Below, one piece after another: positions 26,259 to 35,320 of a DNA stretch of 64,000 nucleotides. The notes below the pieces were generated by a model. The model worked only from the letters and a program-made list of their open reading frames with translations. It was not told where the DNA came from and ran no database searches. Every line of letters starts with the position of its first letter. The stretch's first letter is position 1. Made by a program: the position numbers and the translations under genes. Source of the DNA: Phycisphaeraceae bacterium (GTDB taxonomy: Bacteria; Planctomycetota; Phycisphaerae; Phycisphaerales; UBA1924); NCBI GenBank assembly GCA_015200025.1, contig CP054186.1:186001-250000 (forward strand), written 5' to 3'.

Positions 26259-29069
26259 CTAAGGCTTCACGCCATCGCCCCCGGTCTGCCCCTCGCCCGC
26301 CGAGGGTGGTGGTGGCGTGGGGGGTGTGGGGGGTGTGGGGGGGATCTCGAAGATGTCGACCAGGACGGGGACCATCTTCGGGAGGTCCGGGTCGAGCTTG
26401 ACCTCCCGCATGGGGCCCGCGGAGATCAGCTCGGCGTCCCCGAACTTCTCGTCGCGGATCACCCTGGGCGTCAGGAAGATATAGAGCACGGTGTCGACGT
26501 CGGTCTTGTTCTGATCGCTGAAGAGGGCCCCCAGCAGCGGGATGTCGCCGAGGAAGGGGATCTTCTCGGTCCCCTTGCGCTGGCTCTTGCTGACGACCCC
26601 GCCGATGACCACGGTCATGTTGGAAGGGACCTGGACGAAGGTATCGATGACGTTGGTCTGCTTGGGCGGCGGGAGGGTGGCGGTCGCCTCGCCCGTGAAG
26701 CTCGACAGCGTCGCCTGAACCTGCATCTTGACCGAGTTGGCCGACCCGATGATCGGCTTCTTGATCGCGAGCTTGGTCCCGGCCTCGACGTACTCGGGGT
26801 TGACCACGTCGACCGACGAGTTGTCGCTGATGATCCGTTGCTGCGTCGGCTGCTCGTCCTTCGCGTCGATCGTCCCTTCCTCGCCCGCCTCGACCATGAT
26901 CTGGGGGCTCGCGAGGACCCTCGCGTCGGTGACGGTCTGTAGGGCGTTGATGATGACCGGGACCTGGTCGCTCTTGATGATGGCGAAGGTCCCGCCCGAG
27001 ATCGGCGGAGCGGTCTTGACGCCGCGGAGGTCCGCGCCGGTGGCGAAGGCCCCGAGCCCGAAGTTGGTGTTGAACGCGCCGCCGGTCCCGCCCGCGTTGA
27101 TCAGCTGGGTCTCGAAGCCCAGGCGGAAGGTATCCGACGCCGAGACCGACACGATCTTGGCCTCGACGAACACCTGGGCCCTGGGGGAATCGAGCTTGCG
27201 GATCAGCTCGGCGAAGACGGGGTGCTCCTTGAGCGGGGCCTTGAGCAGCACCTGGTTGTTGTTCTTGTCGGCGAGCGCGAAGGTGTTGCGCCCCGACAGC
27301 GCCAGCTCGTTGCGGGCCATCATCCCGAACGGGTCACCCTGGAAGACGATGTTGGGCGTCTGGTTCATCCCGAACCCGCCGCCGCCACCGCCGGGGAGCC
27401 GATCGTCGGCCTGCCCGCCCGCGGGCGACTGGTTGTTGATGAGCCCCATGATGATCGGGGCGACCTTCTCGGCGTCCCCGTTGACCAGGCGGTACGCCCG
27501 GATCACCACCGCGTCGTCCTCGGGCTTGAGGACCTCGATCAGGGCCGCGAACTCGGCGTGCTGCGACGCCGTCGCGTAGTAAATGATGTTCCCCCGGCCC
27601 TCGTCGACCACCATCACTGGCCCGCCGGCGAGCGTCTGCTGCTGCTGCTGGGGCTGGCGTGCGTTGTAGTCGTAGAACCCGAAGCCCGGCCTCATCGCCT
27701 GCTCCTGGAGCGACTGGATCGCCGTCACCTCGCCCAGCCCGCGCTGCTTGGCGATATCGGCGATCTGCTTGGCCGCCGCCCCGGCGTAGTACGACTCGGG
27801 CACCAGGTTCGTCCGCTGATCGATGATCGCCACCACCTTCATCACCCGCTCGGTCTCGGACGCATTCCCGCGGAAGAAGAGGTTGTTCCCGTTGGGGTCG
27901 GTGATGAGCCGCTCCCCGATGTTGTCGAGCGTTGTCCGGGCGGCCTGGGCCTGCTGCCCCTGCGGGCGGGGGTTCCCGTACTCATCAAAGGCCATCCCGC
28001 CGCGACCGCCGGCCTGCCCGCCCGCCGCCGGCGCCGCCTGCCCGAACAACTCCAGGATCCGCTGACGCGCGACGGAGGGGGCGATGTAGGTCAGCGGGAT
28101 CGTGTGGACGTCGATCTCGGCATGACGCTCGAGGAGGGCCCGCAGCAGCATCTCGAACCGTTCGAGCTCGCGCTCGGTGTTGGTGACGACGATGAGCCCG
28201 AGCTCGTCGTTGTACGCCACGCGCCCGCCGCCGCTGAGCGTCCCCGATACCACGCCGCCGCCGTCGCCCCCGGGCATCCCGGGCTGCTGGGGCATGACCT
28301 GCGGGACGTTCCGACCCGCCTGACCCGTCGGGCCCGAGGGCCCGCCCGAACCCAGCACGCTGTCGATCGTCGGCTTGAGCGCGCTGGGCTTGATCCCCGG
28401 GGTCTCAAACAGCTTCGTCCGCGAGGCCTCGCCCGCGAGCTCGAACGCCAGACCCGCGATCTTGTGGACCTTGTACCACCCCGTCTTCGCGTCCCGCGTG
28501 ATCGTGTACCCGTACATCTCGAGCATCGATTCGATCAGCGGCATCAACCCGTCACGCGAGACTCGCACCGGCGCGTTGAACACCACCGACCCGCTCAGCT
28601 CCGGGTCCACCCACACGTTGATCTGCAGCGTCGACGCAAGGATCTCCACCAGCGTCGTCAATTCCACCGCCTCGGAGAACCCCGAGAACTCGATCTCGTC
28701 GTCACCGGCCTCGATCCGCGGGACCTCGTGCCGCTCACCCTCTCCCCCACCTCCCCCACCCGCCCCACCACCACCCATCACGGGCGCGTTGCCGCCGCGC
28801 GGGTCGGTGCGCCCGCCGGTCGCCGGCTGGGCCCGCCCCGGAGCGGGAACGGTCGGTGTCGTCGCGGTTCGGCCGGGCCTGACGCGGTCCTGATTCATGC
28901 GGCCGGGCTGCTGGACCGTCCCGGGGACCGGTACCGCCCGATCCTGGGCGAACGCGGCACCGTGCTCAACCGCCCCCAACGCGACCGCCAGGCCGCAGAC
29001 GAAGACCAGACGCCGGATCGGCCCGTGTGAACTCCGGCTGTGTGCGACCGTCATGTGTTGCTCGTTCAT
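26259..29069 (-). CDS. gspD: outer-membrane secretin, GspD/PilQ family
   Basis: A 936-residue secretin, the outer-membrane channel of type II secretion or type IV pili. It has a signal segment at about 18-42 (ends GAAFAQ), a Pro/Gly-rich low-complexity linker that includes a GGGGAGGGGGGEG stretch, N-domains (ILASTLQINVWVDPELSG; two further blocks separated by Gln/Gly-rich inserts), and the C-terminal secretin gate domain (VPSNMTVVIGGVVS, IPFLGDIPLLGALF, LYIFLTPRVI). The C-terminus ends in PPTPPTPPTPPPP, encoded by a short G-rich tandem repeat at about 26306-26342. It is first in the gspD-gspE unit and shares a 212-bp spacer with the divergent BtuF-like gene. Confidence 0.93.
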   Translation of the reverse strand: MNEQHMTVAHSRSSHGPIRRLVFVCGLAVALGAVEHGAAFAQDRAVPVPGTVQQPGRMNQDRVRPGRTATTPTVPAPGRAQPATGGRTDPRGGNAPVMGGGGAGGGGGGEGERHEVPRIEAGDDEIEFSGFSEAVELTTLVEILASTLQINVWVDPELSGSVVFNAPVRVSRDGLMPLIESMLEMYGYTITRDAKTGWYKVHKIAGLAFELAGEASRTKLFETPGIKPSALKPTIDSVLGSGGPSGPTGQAGRNVPQVMPQQPGMPGGDGGGVVSGTLSGGGRVAYNDELGLIVVTNTERELERFEMLLRALLERHAEIDVHTIPLTYIAPSVARQRILELFGQAAPAAGGQAGGRGGMAFDEYGNPRPQGQQAQAARTTLDNIGERLITDPNGNNLFFRGNASETERVMKVVAIIDQRTNLVPESYYAGAAAKQIADIAKQRGLGEVTAIQSLQEQAMRPGFGFYDYNARQPQQQQQTLAGGPVMVVDEGRGNIIYYATASQHAEFAALIEVLKPEDDAVVIRAYRLVNGDAEKVAPIIMGLINNQSPAGGQADDRLPGGGGGGFGMNQTPNIVFQGDPFGMMARNELALSGRNTFALADKNNNQVLLKAPLKEHPVFAELIRKLDSPRAQVFVEAKIVSVSASDTFRLGFETQLINAGGTGGAFNTNFGLGAFATGADLRGVKTAPPISGGTFAIIKSDQVPVIINALQTVTDARVLASPQIMVEAGEEGTIDAKDEQPTQQRIISDNSSVDVVNPEYVEAGTKLAIKKPIIGSANSVKMQVQATLSSFTGEATATLPPPKQTNVIDTFVQVPSNMTVVIGGVVSKSQRKGTEKIPFLGDIPLLGALFSDQNKTDVDTVLYIFLTPRVIRDEKFGDAELISAGPMREVKLDPDLPKMVPVLVDIFEIPPTPPTPPTPPPPSAGEGQTGGDGVKP
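28741..28779. repeat. C-rich microrepeat inside gspD
   Basis: Contains TCTCCCCCACCTCCCCCACC followed by further C-runs. On the coding strand it gives the Gly-rich insert of the secretin N-terminal linker. Its core is shared with the tracts at 14161, 46576 and 51706. Confidence 0.6.
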
Positions 29070-29281
29070 CGACCATCACTCCCTGCCGCCGTGCGGGTTG
29101 TTGCCCGCGCGGCCCGCGCCGCCCTTCCCGCCGACCTCACAGACCCCCGCGAACCCGGACCGTGGCGGCCCGGGCGGGTCTCAGTGTAACGCGTCCGTCA
29201 CGCCCACACCGCCCCGTAGGACCGACCGCCCGCGGGTGCGCCCGTCGTCGACGACCGTCCCTCGGCTACGCTCGCATCGTC

Positions 29282-30313
29282 ATGCCCGGGCCGACCGCAC
29301 GAAAGATCGTCTGCCTTCTTCCCTCGGCGACGGAGATCATCGTGGCCCTGGGGGCCGCCGATCGGCTCGTCGGACGCTCGCACGAGTGCGATCACCCGGC
29401 CGACCTCCTGGCCGGGGTCCCCGTGCTCACGGGGTCCACGCTCACCCCCCTGCCCGAAGGCCCCGCCCTCGACCCCGCGGCGATCGACCGGGCCGTGCGG
29501 GAGGCCGCCCACGGCGGGCGGTCGATCTCCACGCTCGATCGCACGCGGCTGACGGACCTGACGCCCGACCTGATCATCACGCAGGACCTCTGCGGCGTGT
29601 GCGCCCTGGAACACGGATCGGTCGCAAGGACCGCCGCGTCGATTTCCCCGCCGCCGCGGGTCCTGAGCCTCTCCCCCACCACGATCGAGGGCGTTCTGGA
29701 CTCGATCTTGGCGATCGGGGAAGCCATCGGGCTTGCCGACCGGGCCGGGGCGCTGGCGGTCCAAACCCGCGAACGGCTCTTCGCCGCGTCCGAATACGTC
29801 AACCCCTTCGACGACGGCCCGACCGTCGCCGTTCTGGATTGGACCGACCCGCTCTTCATCGCGGGCCACTGGACCCCGCAGTTGGTCGAACGGGCCGGTG
29901 CCCGCCACCCGCTCAACCCCACGCACCCCAAGCCCGGGTCCGGGGCCGCCATCGGCCCCCAGATGGCCGAACGCATCGCCGCCCCGTCGTCGATCATCTC
30001 GGCCGAAGCCTTGGGGGCGCTCGACCCGGAATGGGTCATCATCGCGCCCTGCGGCATGTCGCTCGACCACGCGTTCCACGCCGCTCAAGCGCTCGCCGAG
30101 CGGCCTTGGTTCAACCGTTTGCGCGCCCTCGCCGGGGGAAAGGTCCTGGTCGTCGACGGGAACCGCATGTTCAGCCGGCCCGGTCTAGGTCTAGCCGACG
30201 CGTTCGAGTTCCTTGTCGGGATGTTCAATGACAGGCCCGAACTGATCCCGATCGACTTCCCGTACCGCCGGCTCCCGGAGCCCGGGCACAGGGACGCGAC
30301 GCGGAGCAGTTGA
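29282..30313 (+). CDS. BtuF-like cobalamin/iron-chelate binding protein without signal peptide
   Basis: A 343-residue protein of the class III periplasmic-binding fold (COG0614 type), beginning KIVCLLPSATEIIVALGAADRLVGRSHECDHP. The SATEI and SHECD motifs are typical of the cobalamin-binding-protein subgroup. No signal peptide or lipobox is visible and no BtuC/BtuD permease genes are nearby. Such orphan versions are common in planctomycetes and cyanobacteria, and their role in corrinoid metabolism is unclear. The ATG at 29282 was chosen because the upstream frame (to 29027) runs antisense to the gspD start. No cobalamin riboswitch core was found in the leader. Confidence 0.75.
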   Translation: MPGPTARKIVCLLPSATEIIVALGAADRLVGRSHECDHPADLLAGVPVLTGSTLTPLPEGPALDPAAIDRAVREAAHGGRSISTLDRTRLTDLTPDLIITQDLCGVCALEHGSVARTAASISPPPRVLSLSPTTIEGVLDSILAIGEAIGLADRAGALAVQTRERLFAASEYVNPFDDGPTVAVLDWTDPLFIAGHWTPQLVERAGARHPLNPTHPKPGSGAAIGPQMAERIAAPSSIISAEALGALDPEWVIIAPCGMSLDHAFHAAQALAERPWFNRLRALAGGKVLVVDGNRMFSRPGLGLADAFEFLVGMFNDRPELIPIDFPYRRLPEPGHRDATRSS

Positions 30314-30365
30314 ACCCACTCCGGCGGCGTCCTAGAGTTGAGGCCACGTTCGGAGCGGTTACACC

Positions 30366-30692
30366 ATGTACGCGATCATCGAGGAATCCGGCGGTCAGAG
30401 GCGAGTTCACCAGGGCGACGAGATCCTCGTCGACCTCATGAGCGAGAAGACCGCACAGGTCGGCTCCGCGGTCACCTTCGACAAGGTCCTCGTGGTCGGC
30501 GAAAACAACGGCTCGGCCAAGTTCGGCCAGCCCTATGTCGCCGGCGCGACCGTCACCGCCGAGGTCCTCGAGCCGGTCGTCCTCGGCGAGAAGGTCTACA
30601 TCCAGAAGTTCCGCGAGAAGAAGGCGTGGCGGAAGAAGACCGGCCACCGCCAGCGCTACACCCGCCTGAAGGTCACGGGCATCAAGGCCTAA
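30366..30692 (+). CDS. rplU: 50S ribosomal protein L21
   Basis: Ribosomal protein bL21, which binds 23S rRNA. The 108 residues start MYAIIEESGGQRRV and end YTRLKVTGIKA. The L21 signature EKVYIQKFREKKAWRKKTGHRQ is intact. In most bacteria rpmA (L27) and obgE follow directly; here the next gene is an ECF sigma factor, so rplU stands alone. The ATG at 30366 is only 53 bp past the preceding stop. It is followed by a 12-bp hairpin at 30745. Confidence 0.97.
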   Translation: MYAIIEESGGQRRVHQGDEILVDLMSEKTAQVGSAVTFDKVLVVGENNGSAKFGQPYVAGATVTAEVLEPVVLGEKVYIQKFREKKAWRKKTGHRQRYTRLKVTGIKA

Positions 30693-30744
30693 ACCGGCCC
30701 CTGATCCGGACCCTCCTCCCGATCGAACCCGCACACCCAAACCG

Positions 30745-30770
30745 ATCTGTTCGGGTCCACCCGAACAGAT
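30745..30770. other. perfect 12-bp inverted repeat after rplU
   Basis: ATCTGTTCGGGT at 30745-30756 and ACCCGAACAGAT at 30759-30770 are exact reverse complements separated by two bases. No T-tract follows, so this may be a factor-dependent terminator, a transcript-protecting hairpin or a protein-binding palindrome upstream of the sigma gene. Confidence 0.55.
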
Positions 30771-30784
30771 TATGGCCTGACCGC

Positions 30785-30811
30785 AACCTTCGGGCGGCCG
30801 GGCCCATAGAC
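30785..30811 (+). promoter_or_regulatory. possible ECF-type promoter of the sigma gene
   Basis: AACCTT at 30785-30790, a 15-nt GC spacer and ATAGAC at 30806-30811 sit about 28 bp before the sigma-factor ATG. The AAC-type -35 resembles those used by ECF sigma factors, so autoregulation is plausible. Confidence 0.3.
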
Positions 30812-30838
30812 TTGGTGTCGCAGGTTTGAGGGCCCCTC

Positions 30839-31426
30839 ATGACCAAGAACGAGGAACTCAGGTTGATCCGGTTGGCCGCCTCGGGCGACCGGTCCGCCGC
30901 GGAGACGTTCATCAAGGCTCACCAGAAATCCCTCTATGGGTACCTGGTGCGGATGTCGGGCCGCCCCGACGTGGCCGAGGACGTGACGCAGGAGGCGTTC
31001 GTCCGCGTGCTCTCGAACCTCGACCGGTTCGACCCCCGCTTCCGCTTTTCGACGTGGCTGTTCACGATCGCCCGCCGCCTGTACCTGAACTTCTGCGAGA
31101 AGCGCCGCCCGTCGTCGGCGGGCGAGGCGGTCGGCGGCTACGAAGGATCCGCGGTGGGCCCTCAGGCCGCCGCCTCGGACGCCGAGCACCGCGAGTTCTC
31201 CCGCGACGCGATCCAGCGGGCGCTGCTCGACCTCTCGCTCGAGCAGCGCGAGGTGCTCGTGCTGTTCCACCAGCTCGAGTGGCCGATCTGGCTGATCGCG
31301 GACCACCTGGGGATGCCCGAGGGGACGGTCAAGAGCCACCTCCACCGTGGCCGGCGTCGCCTGCGCGACACCATCGAGGCCCAGCGCGAGCACCGCGCGG
31401 AAACCCCTGAGGAGGTCTGGCTGTGA
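30839..31426 (+). CDS. ECF-type RNA polymerase sigma factor
   Basis: A 195-residue sigma-70 family extracytoplasmic-function factor. Region 2 (GYLVRMSGRPDVAEDVTQEAFVRV; FSTWLFTIARR) and region 4 (LSLEQREVLVLFHQ; MPEGTVKSHLHRGRRRLR) are complete and joined by a short linker, with no extra C-terminal domain. The stop overlaps the GTG start of the next gene (GTGA), which encodes a small-helix/TM protein that looks like the cognate anti-sigma factor. Likely targets are unknown; the co-located secreted and membrane genes up to 35.3 kb are candidates. Confidence 0.92.
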   Translation: MTKNEELRLIRLAASGDRSAAETFIKAHQKSLYGYLVRMSGRPDVAEDVTQEAFVRVLSNLDRFDPRFRFSTWLFTIARRLYLNFCEKRRPSSAGEAVGGYEGSAVGPQAAASDAEHREFSRDAIQRALLDLSLEQREVLVLFHQLEWPIWLIADHLGMPEGTVKSHLHRGRRRLRDTIEAQREHRAETPEEVWL

Positions 31427-32382
31427 ACCTCTTCGGCCGCCGACCCGACCCACGCCGCGATCAGCCCGCCCGCCGCCCCGGCGACGAGCCGGCGGGCCGC
31501 GACGGTTCCCCGATCGACGCCTTCCTCGACGGCGAACTCGACGCCCGGTCGGGGCGGTTCCGGTCCGCGCTCCGGCACGACGAATCGCTCCGATCCGAGT
31601 TGGCGATGCTCGAAGAAGTCGTGGGGACCCTCAAGCAACCCCTCGACTCGCCGGACCTCTCCGGCTCGATCCTCGCCCGCGTCAACGACCACCGACCGTT
31701 CACCTCTCGCTCCTCTCGCCGATGGCTGGGGCTCTTCAAGGTCACCGCGGCCGCCTCGCTCGTCGCGGGCGTCGCCATGATCGCGCTCGTCGAGCGGACG
31801 GGCCGCACCCCGGCGCGATGGGCCGGCGAACCCGCCGCGATCTCCGGGTTCGTCGCCGCGGCGTCGGAGTCCCCTCGCCCCGCGGTCCGAGCCCAGCTCG
31901 AATCCGCCATCCAGACCGCCGGGATCGACGCGGTCGCCCGCGCCATCGACCCCTCGGCCGGCCCCCGCCGCGTCGCCGTACCCCGGTTCGAACTCGCCGG
32001 GCTCGAGATCCGCGAACCCCGGTCACGCTGCGGCGTCGGCGCCCGCACCACCCTCACCGCCGACGCACCGTCGCTCCCCACGGGTGAGCGCATCCCCCCG
32101 GTCCACGCCGCCGCTCTCTTGCTCCGTTCCCCCGGCTCGCTCGACCTGATGGTCGATCCGGCGCTCCTGGGGGATCTCGCTCTCGCCCGAGGAACCCCGA
32201 CGCAACGCGGGAGCGACAAGCCCCTACCTCAAGGACCCATCGTCTCCAACGCCAGTTTCTCGGCCCCGGCCCGCCGCGGGACTCGCGGCCCCATCGGCCA
32301 GCAGATCCACCTCCAGACCAACACCCCCGCTTTCAAAGCACCCGACATCGTCGAGTCGTGGTTCAAGCCCTGGCCAAACTGA
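31423..32382 (+). CDS. putative transmembrane anti-sigma factor
   Basis: A 319-residue protein. The N-terminal segment has an acidic FLDGELD motif (about 33-40), a typical anti-sigma 'IDAFLDGELD' start. A single transmembrane helix (about 105-121, VTAAASLVAGVAMIALV) follows, then about 195 residues of poorly conserved, Pro/Ala-rich exterior sequence. The GTG at 31423 has GAGGAGG eight bases upstream and overlaps the sigma stop, so the pair is translationally coupled. There is no HxxxCxxC zinc motif, so it is not a ZAS-type anti-sigma. The function is inferred from position and the N-terminal motif. Confidence 0.6.
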   Translation: MNLFGRRPDPRRDQPARRPGDEPAGRDGSPIDAFLDGELDARSGRFRSALRHDESLRSELAMLEEVVGTLKQPLDSPDLSGSILARVNDHRPFTSRSSRRWLGLFKVTAAASLVAGVAMIALVERTGRTPARWAGEPAAISGFVAAASESPRPAVRAQLESAIQTAGIDAVARAIDPSAGPRRVAVPRFELAGLEIREPRSRCGVGARTTLTADAPSLPTGERIPPVHAAALLLRSPGSLDLMVDPALLGDLALARGTPTQRGSDKPLPQGPIVSNASFSAPARRGTRGPIGQQIHLQTNTPAFKAPDIVESWFKPWPN

Positions 32383-32563
32383 CGAGCCCGAGCCCGCACC
32401 CGCGAGCACGGGCCACGGGCTTCACACGATCACATCACCCGTCATGTGTTGACCCAGGTTCGGCCCGAGCCAACCGCGATCGTCCCACCGCCGCGCCGAC
32501 GACCCGCCACCGCCCGGCCTCGCACGCCGTACACCTCCGAGAAGACCCACGAGCACGCCGACC

Positions 32564-34162
32564 ATGACGCACGCGCCGCACGACCCCGATCGCCTCGCCA
32601 AGACACGGCGATGGCGTGCCGCGCTGGGCGCGTCGATCGCCGCGTGCATCGGCGTTCCGTCGGGGTTCGCGCAGCCGACCCCGCCGCCCCGTGGGATCAC
32701 GCTCATCGCGTCGGCGGAAGGGCTCGCCACGGTCCGGCGCCGCCCGGTCGCGGACACCACCCTCGACCTTCTGCGCGAGACCGGCCTGGTGACCCCCGAA
32801 GACGACGCCGCATGGTCGAGGCTCGCGGGCTCGCTCGGGCTGTCGGCGTCGGCGACGTTCGACGCCCTCGCGGGACGGCGGATCACGATCGCGATCGGCA
32901 AGCCCGACGCCGCTTCGACATCCCCCCGATGGACCGCGCTGCTCGACGTCGACCAGGCGACGGCCAAGCACGTCATCGACACGCTCAAGCCCGCGCCCCG
33001 AGGACTCGAGGGCGGCATGCCCCGGTGGTCGCTCGAGGGCGGCGCGCTCGACCTCACCAAGATCGGCGAACATCCCGGGGGGATCCTCGTCGCCCTCGCG
33101 CCCGCGGGCGTCTCGCTCTTCCGCGAGCACACCGACGCCGCCCGCTGGCTCTTGGCCCCGGCGCCCGGAGAAACCCGCGTCAGCGCGATGATCCCCGGCT
33201 CCGTGCCGGGCGAGTCCCACCGCGCCGAATGCACCATCGTCCCGCGGACCAACGGGTGGTCGGCCACCATCTCCGCCGACGCGGGACTCTTCGGCGTGAC
33301 GCCGGGCACTCGCCCCCCGGGCGTGGCGGGCAGCCCCCCACCGCCGGGCGCCCCGCCCCGCCCGCTGTTCTCGATCGAGGCGTGGAGCGCCTCGCCCAGG
33401 GCCGCCGCCGACAGCCCCATCAGCCTGTATTACGCCGCGTTCTCGATGATGGGGGTCCGGATGCCCGAGTGGAGCAACCTCGGGCCCCGCTTCGTGCTGA
33501 CCCTCGACGATATCTCTTCCCCCGCGCGGGCCGCGGGCCCCGCCACCCCGAGTTCCGTCACCCTGACCATCGCCGTCGAGACGCGCGACCTGGCCCGCGC
33601 CGCCCGCCAGGGCGACGCCATGCTCGACAGCCTCCTCTCGCTCCCGGCCCGCGTCAACGCCCTCACCTCGTTCATCACCAAACTCCCCGACACGGCGCTG
33701 ACGATCCTCCGCGGCGAACGCCCCCGCCCGCCCGAGTTCCGCCGGGCCCCCAAGGGCCTCCCAGGCGATCCCGACGCGCTCCGCCTGGCGTTCCTCAACC
33801 CGGCCGCCCCGGGCGATGCACCCGCGACGGTGCTCGCCTGGACGTACCTCGCGCACCCCGACGGCTCCCCCGGCGGATGGTGGCTCATCCATATGCGCAC
33901 CGGGTCCGACGCGGACGCCCAGGCCGCCATCGATCTCGCGTCGCGGGAGCTGACCCAGCGTGAGAACCGGTTCCCGCTGCTCCGCGTCCGTGCCCGCCCC
34001 GCCCCGCTCCACGACCTGATCACCCGCGATTCCCCGCCGCTGCCCCCGGGGTGGCTCCGCGCGATGCGTCTCGTCGAGACCGCCGACCTCGACGTCTGGC
34101 TCGACGAGCGCGGGCACGCCGTGGGTACCGCGGATATCCGCCTCCGCTCGTCGGCCCGATGA
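32564..34162 (+). CDS. secreted protein of unknown function
   Basis: A 532-residue protein with an N-terminal segment (about 17-37, ALGASIAACIGVPSGFAQ) that fits a signal peptide after a charged n-region. The rest is Ala/Pro-rich with a domain of alternating strands (WTALLDVDQATAKHVIDTL; LTIAVETRDLARAARQGDAML; WWLIHMRTGSDADAQAAIDLA). I do not recognise the family; the pattern vaguely recalls DUF3352-type lipoproteins. It follows the sigma/anti-sigma pair after 181 bp and may belong to its regulon. The start is uncertain because no strong ribosome-binding site is seen. Confidence 0.65.
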   Translation: MTHAPHDPDRLAKTRRWRAALGASIAACIGVPSGFAQPTPPPRGITLIASAEGLATVRRRPVADTTLDLLRETGLVTPEDDAAWSRLAGSLGLSASATFDALAGRRITIAIGKPDAASTSPRWTALLDVDQATAKHVIDTLKPAPRGLEGGMPRWSLEGGALDLTKIGEHPGGILVALAPAGVSLFREHTDAARWLLAPAPGETRVSAMIPGSVPGESHRAECTIVPRTNGWSATISADAGLFGVTPGTRPPGVAGSPPPPGAPPRPLFSIEAWSASPRAAADSPISLYYAAFSMMGVRMPEWSNLGPRFVLTLDDISSPARAAGPATPSSVTLTIAVETRDLARAARQGDAMLDSLLSLPARVNALTSFITKLPDTALTILRGERPRPPEFRRAPKGLPGDPDALRLAFLNPAAPGDAPATVLAWTYLAHPDGSPGGWWLIHMRTGSDADAQAAIDLASRELTQRENRFPLLRVRARPAPLHDLITRDSPPLPPGWLRAMRLVETADLDVWLDERGHAVGTADIRLRSSAR

Positions 34163-34204
34163 GGCACCCCTTTCGCCCTCCGCGTCGCGCGGTATCCTGC
34201 CGGG

Positions 34205-35293
34205 GTGCACGACACGCCCGCCTCATGCCCCCGTTGCGATTACGACCTGAGGGGTCAGGCCGACGCCTGGACGACCGAGTGTCCCCTCCGCGGCACCTGC
34301 CCCGAGTGCGGGCTCGAGTACACCTGGCGTGAGGTCCTCCGCCCCCTCAACGAGCCGGCGCCGTGGTCCTTCGAACACGCCCCCCCGGGATCCGGCCTCT
34401 GGCGCCGGGCGGCCTGTTTCCTAAAGACCTTCCTCCGCTCTTTCCGCCCCCAACACCTGTGGCGTGGGGTCCCCATGGCCAGCCGGATCAACTACCCACG
34501 AGTGGCCGCCTACGGGGGCCTGTCGATCCTGTCGGCGTGGGCCCTCTGCTCCGCGGCCGCCGCGTTGTTGGTGGTGACGCACGTCCAGCTCATGCACATC
34601 GAGCACGCGCGCCGCGTCGCCGCGCAGAAAGCGGCGCCGCCCGCCCCCAGCGCGCACTTCGCCTACCTCCGCCGACACTCCCTCCTCCCGCCGCCGCGGT
34701 CCGCCGAGGTGCTGGCCCGCAACTGGCGGTCGTGGGTGTTCCCCTTCATCAGCACCCGGCCGACCACGTTCTTTATCGAGCCCGGGATCCTGCTCAGCTC
34801 GTTCTCCACGATCGCCTTACTCCTGATGTGCCCCGCCTTCGCCCTCCTTCCGATCACCCTGCACCGGGGGCGGATCCGCCCGCGGCACTTGATCAGGGCG
34901 GGGACCTACAACGCGTGGCTCATCGTGCCCGTGGCGTGCATCCCGGGCCTCTTCGACGCCGCCCAGGACCTCGCACGCCAACGTGGCCACGACGCATCCT
35001 CCCTCGCCATCATGCGGGGGAACGCCTTTACCGGAAACTCCTGGCCCGAGGTCGCCGGGTTCATCCTGCTCCGAGCCCCACTCTTCTGGCTGGTGATCGT
35101 CCTCGCCGTCATGTCCGTCGCCTGGGCCGCGACCGCCCGGCACTACCTCCGCATCCCCAGGCCCTGGCTGGTCGCCCCGGCCCTCGCCGTGGTCGCCCTC
35201 CTCTCGACCGCCGCCGCCGCCTTCTTTTTCCCGCCGACCCGGCGTGAGACCATCGAGGTACTCCTGCTGGTGACCCGCGCCGTGGGCTTCTAG
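34205..35293 (+). CDS. polytopic membrane protein with N-terminal zinc ribbon
   Basis: A 362-residue protein with a GTG start. Residues 8-36 form a zinc ribbon (CPRCDYDLRG ... CPECGLEYTW), a motif very common at the N-terminus of planctomycete membrane proteins. An extra Cys at 27 lies in the inserted loop. About five hydrophobic segments follow (near 104-122, 195-215, 233-248, 285-305 and 320-340). No catalytic motif is evident. It lies 42 bp after the preceding secreted protein and 27 bp before glyA on the same strand, so co-transcription is possible. Function is unknown. Confidence 0.7.
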   Translation: MHDTPASCPRCDYDLRGQADAWTTECPLRGTCPECGLEYTWREVLRPLNEPAPWSFEHAPPGSGLWRRAACFLKTFLRSFRPQHLWRGVPMASRINYPRVAAYGGLSILSAWALCSAAAALLVVTHVQLMHIEHARRVAAQKAAPPAPSAHFAYLRRHSLLPPPRSAEVLARNWRSWVFPFISTRPTTFFIEPGILLSSFSTIALLLMCPAFALLPITLHRGRIRPRHLIRAGTYNAWLIVPVACIPGLFDAAQDLARQRGHDASSLAIMRGNAFTGNSWPEVAGFILLRAPLFWLVIVLAVMSVAWAATARHYLRIPRPWLVAPALAVVALLSTAAAAFFFPPTRRETIEVLLLVTRAVGF

Positions 35294-35320
35294 CACGGCA
35301 GGCCCTCTATCATCGCGGCG

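Noticed and set aside
29070..29281. Cobalamin riboswitch before the BtuF-like gene
   Set aside because: The spacer lacks the conserved B12-box and core elements; only GC-rich sequence is seen.
35294..35320. Glycine riboswitch before glyA
   Set aside because: The gap is only 27 bp.
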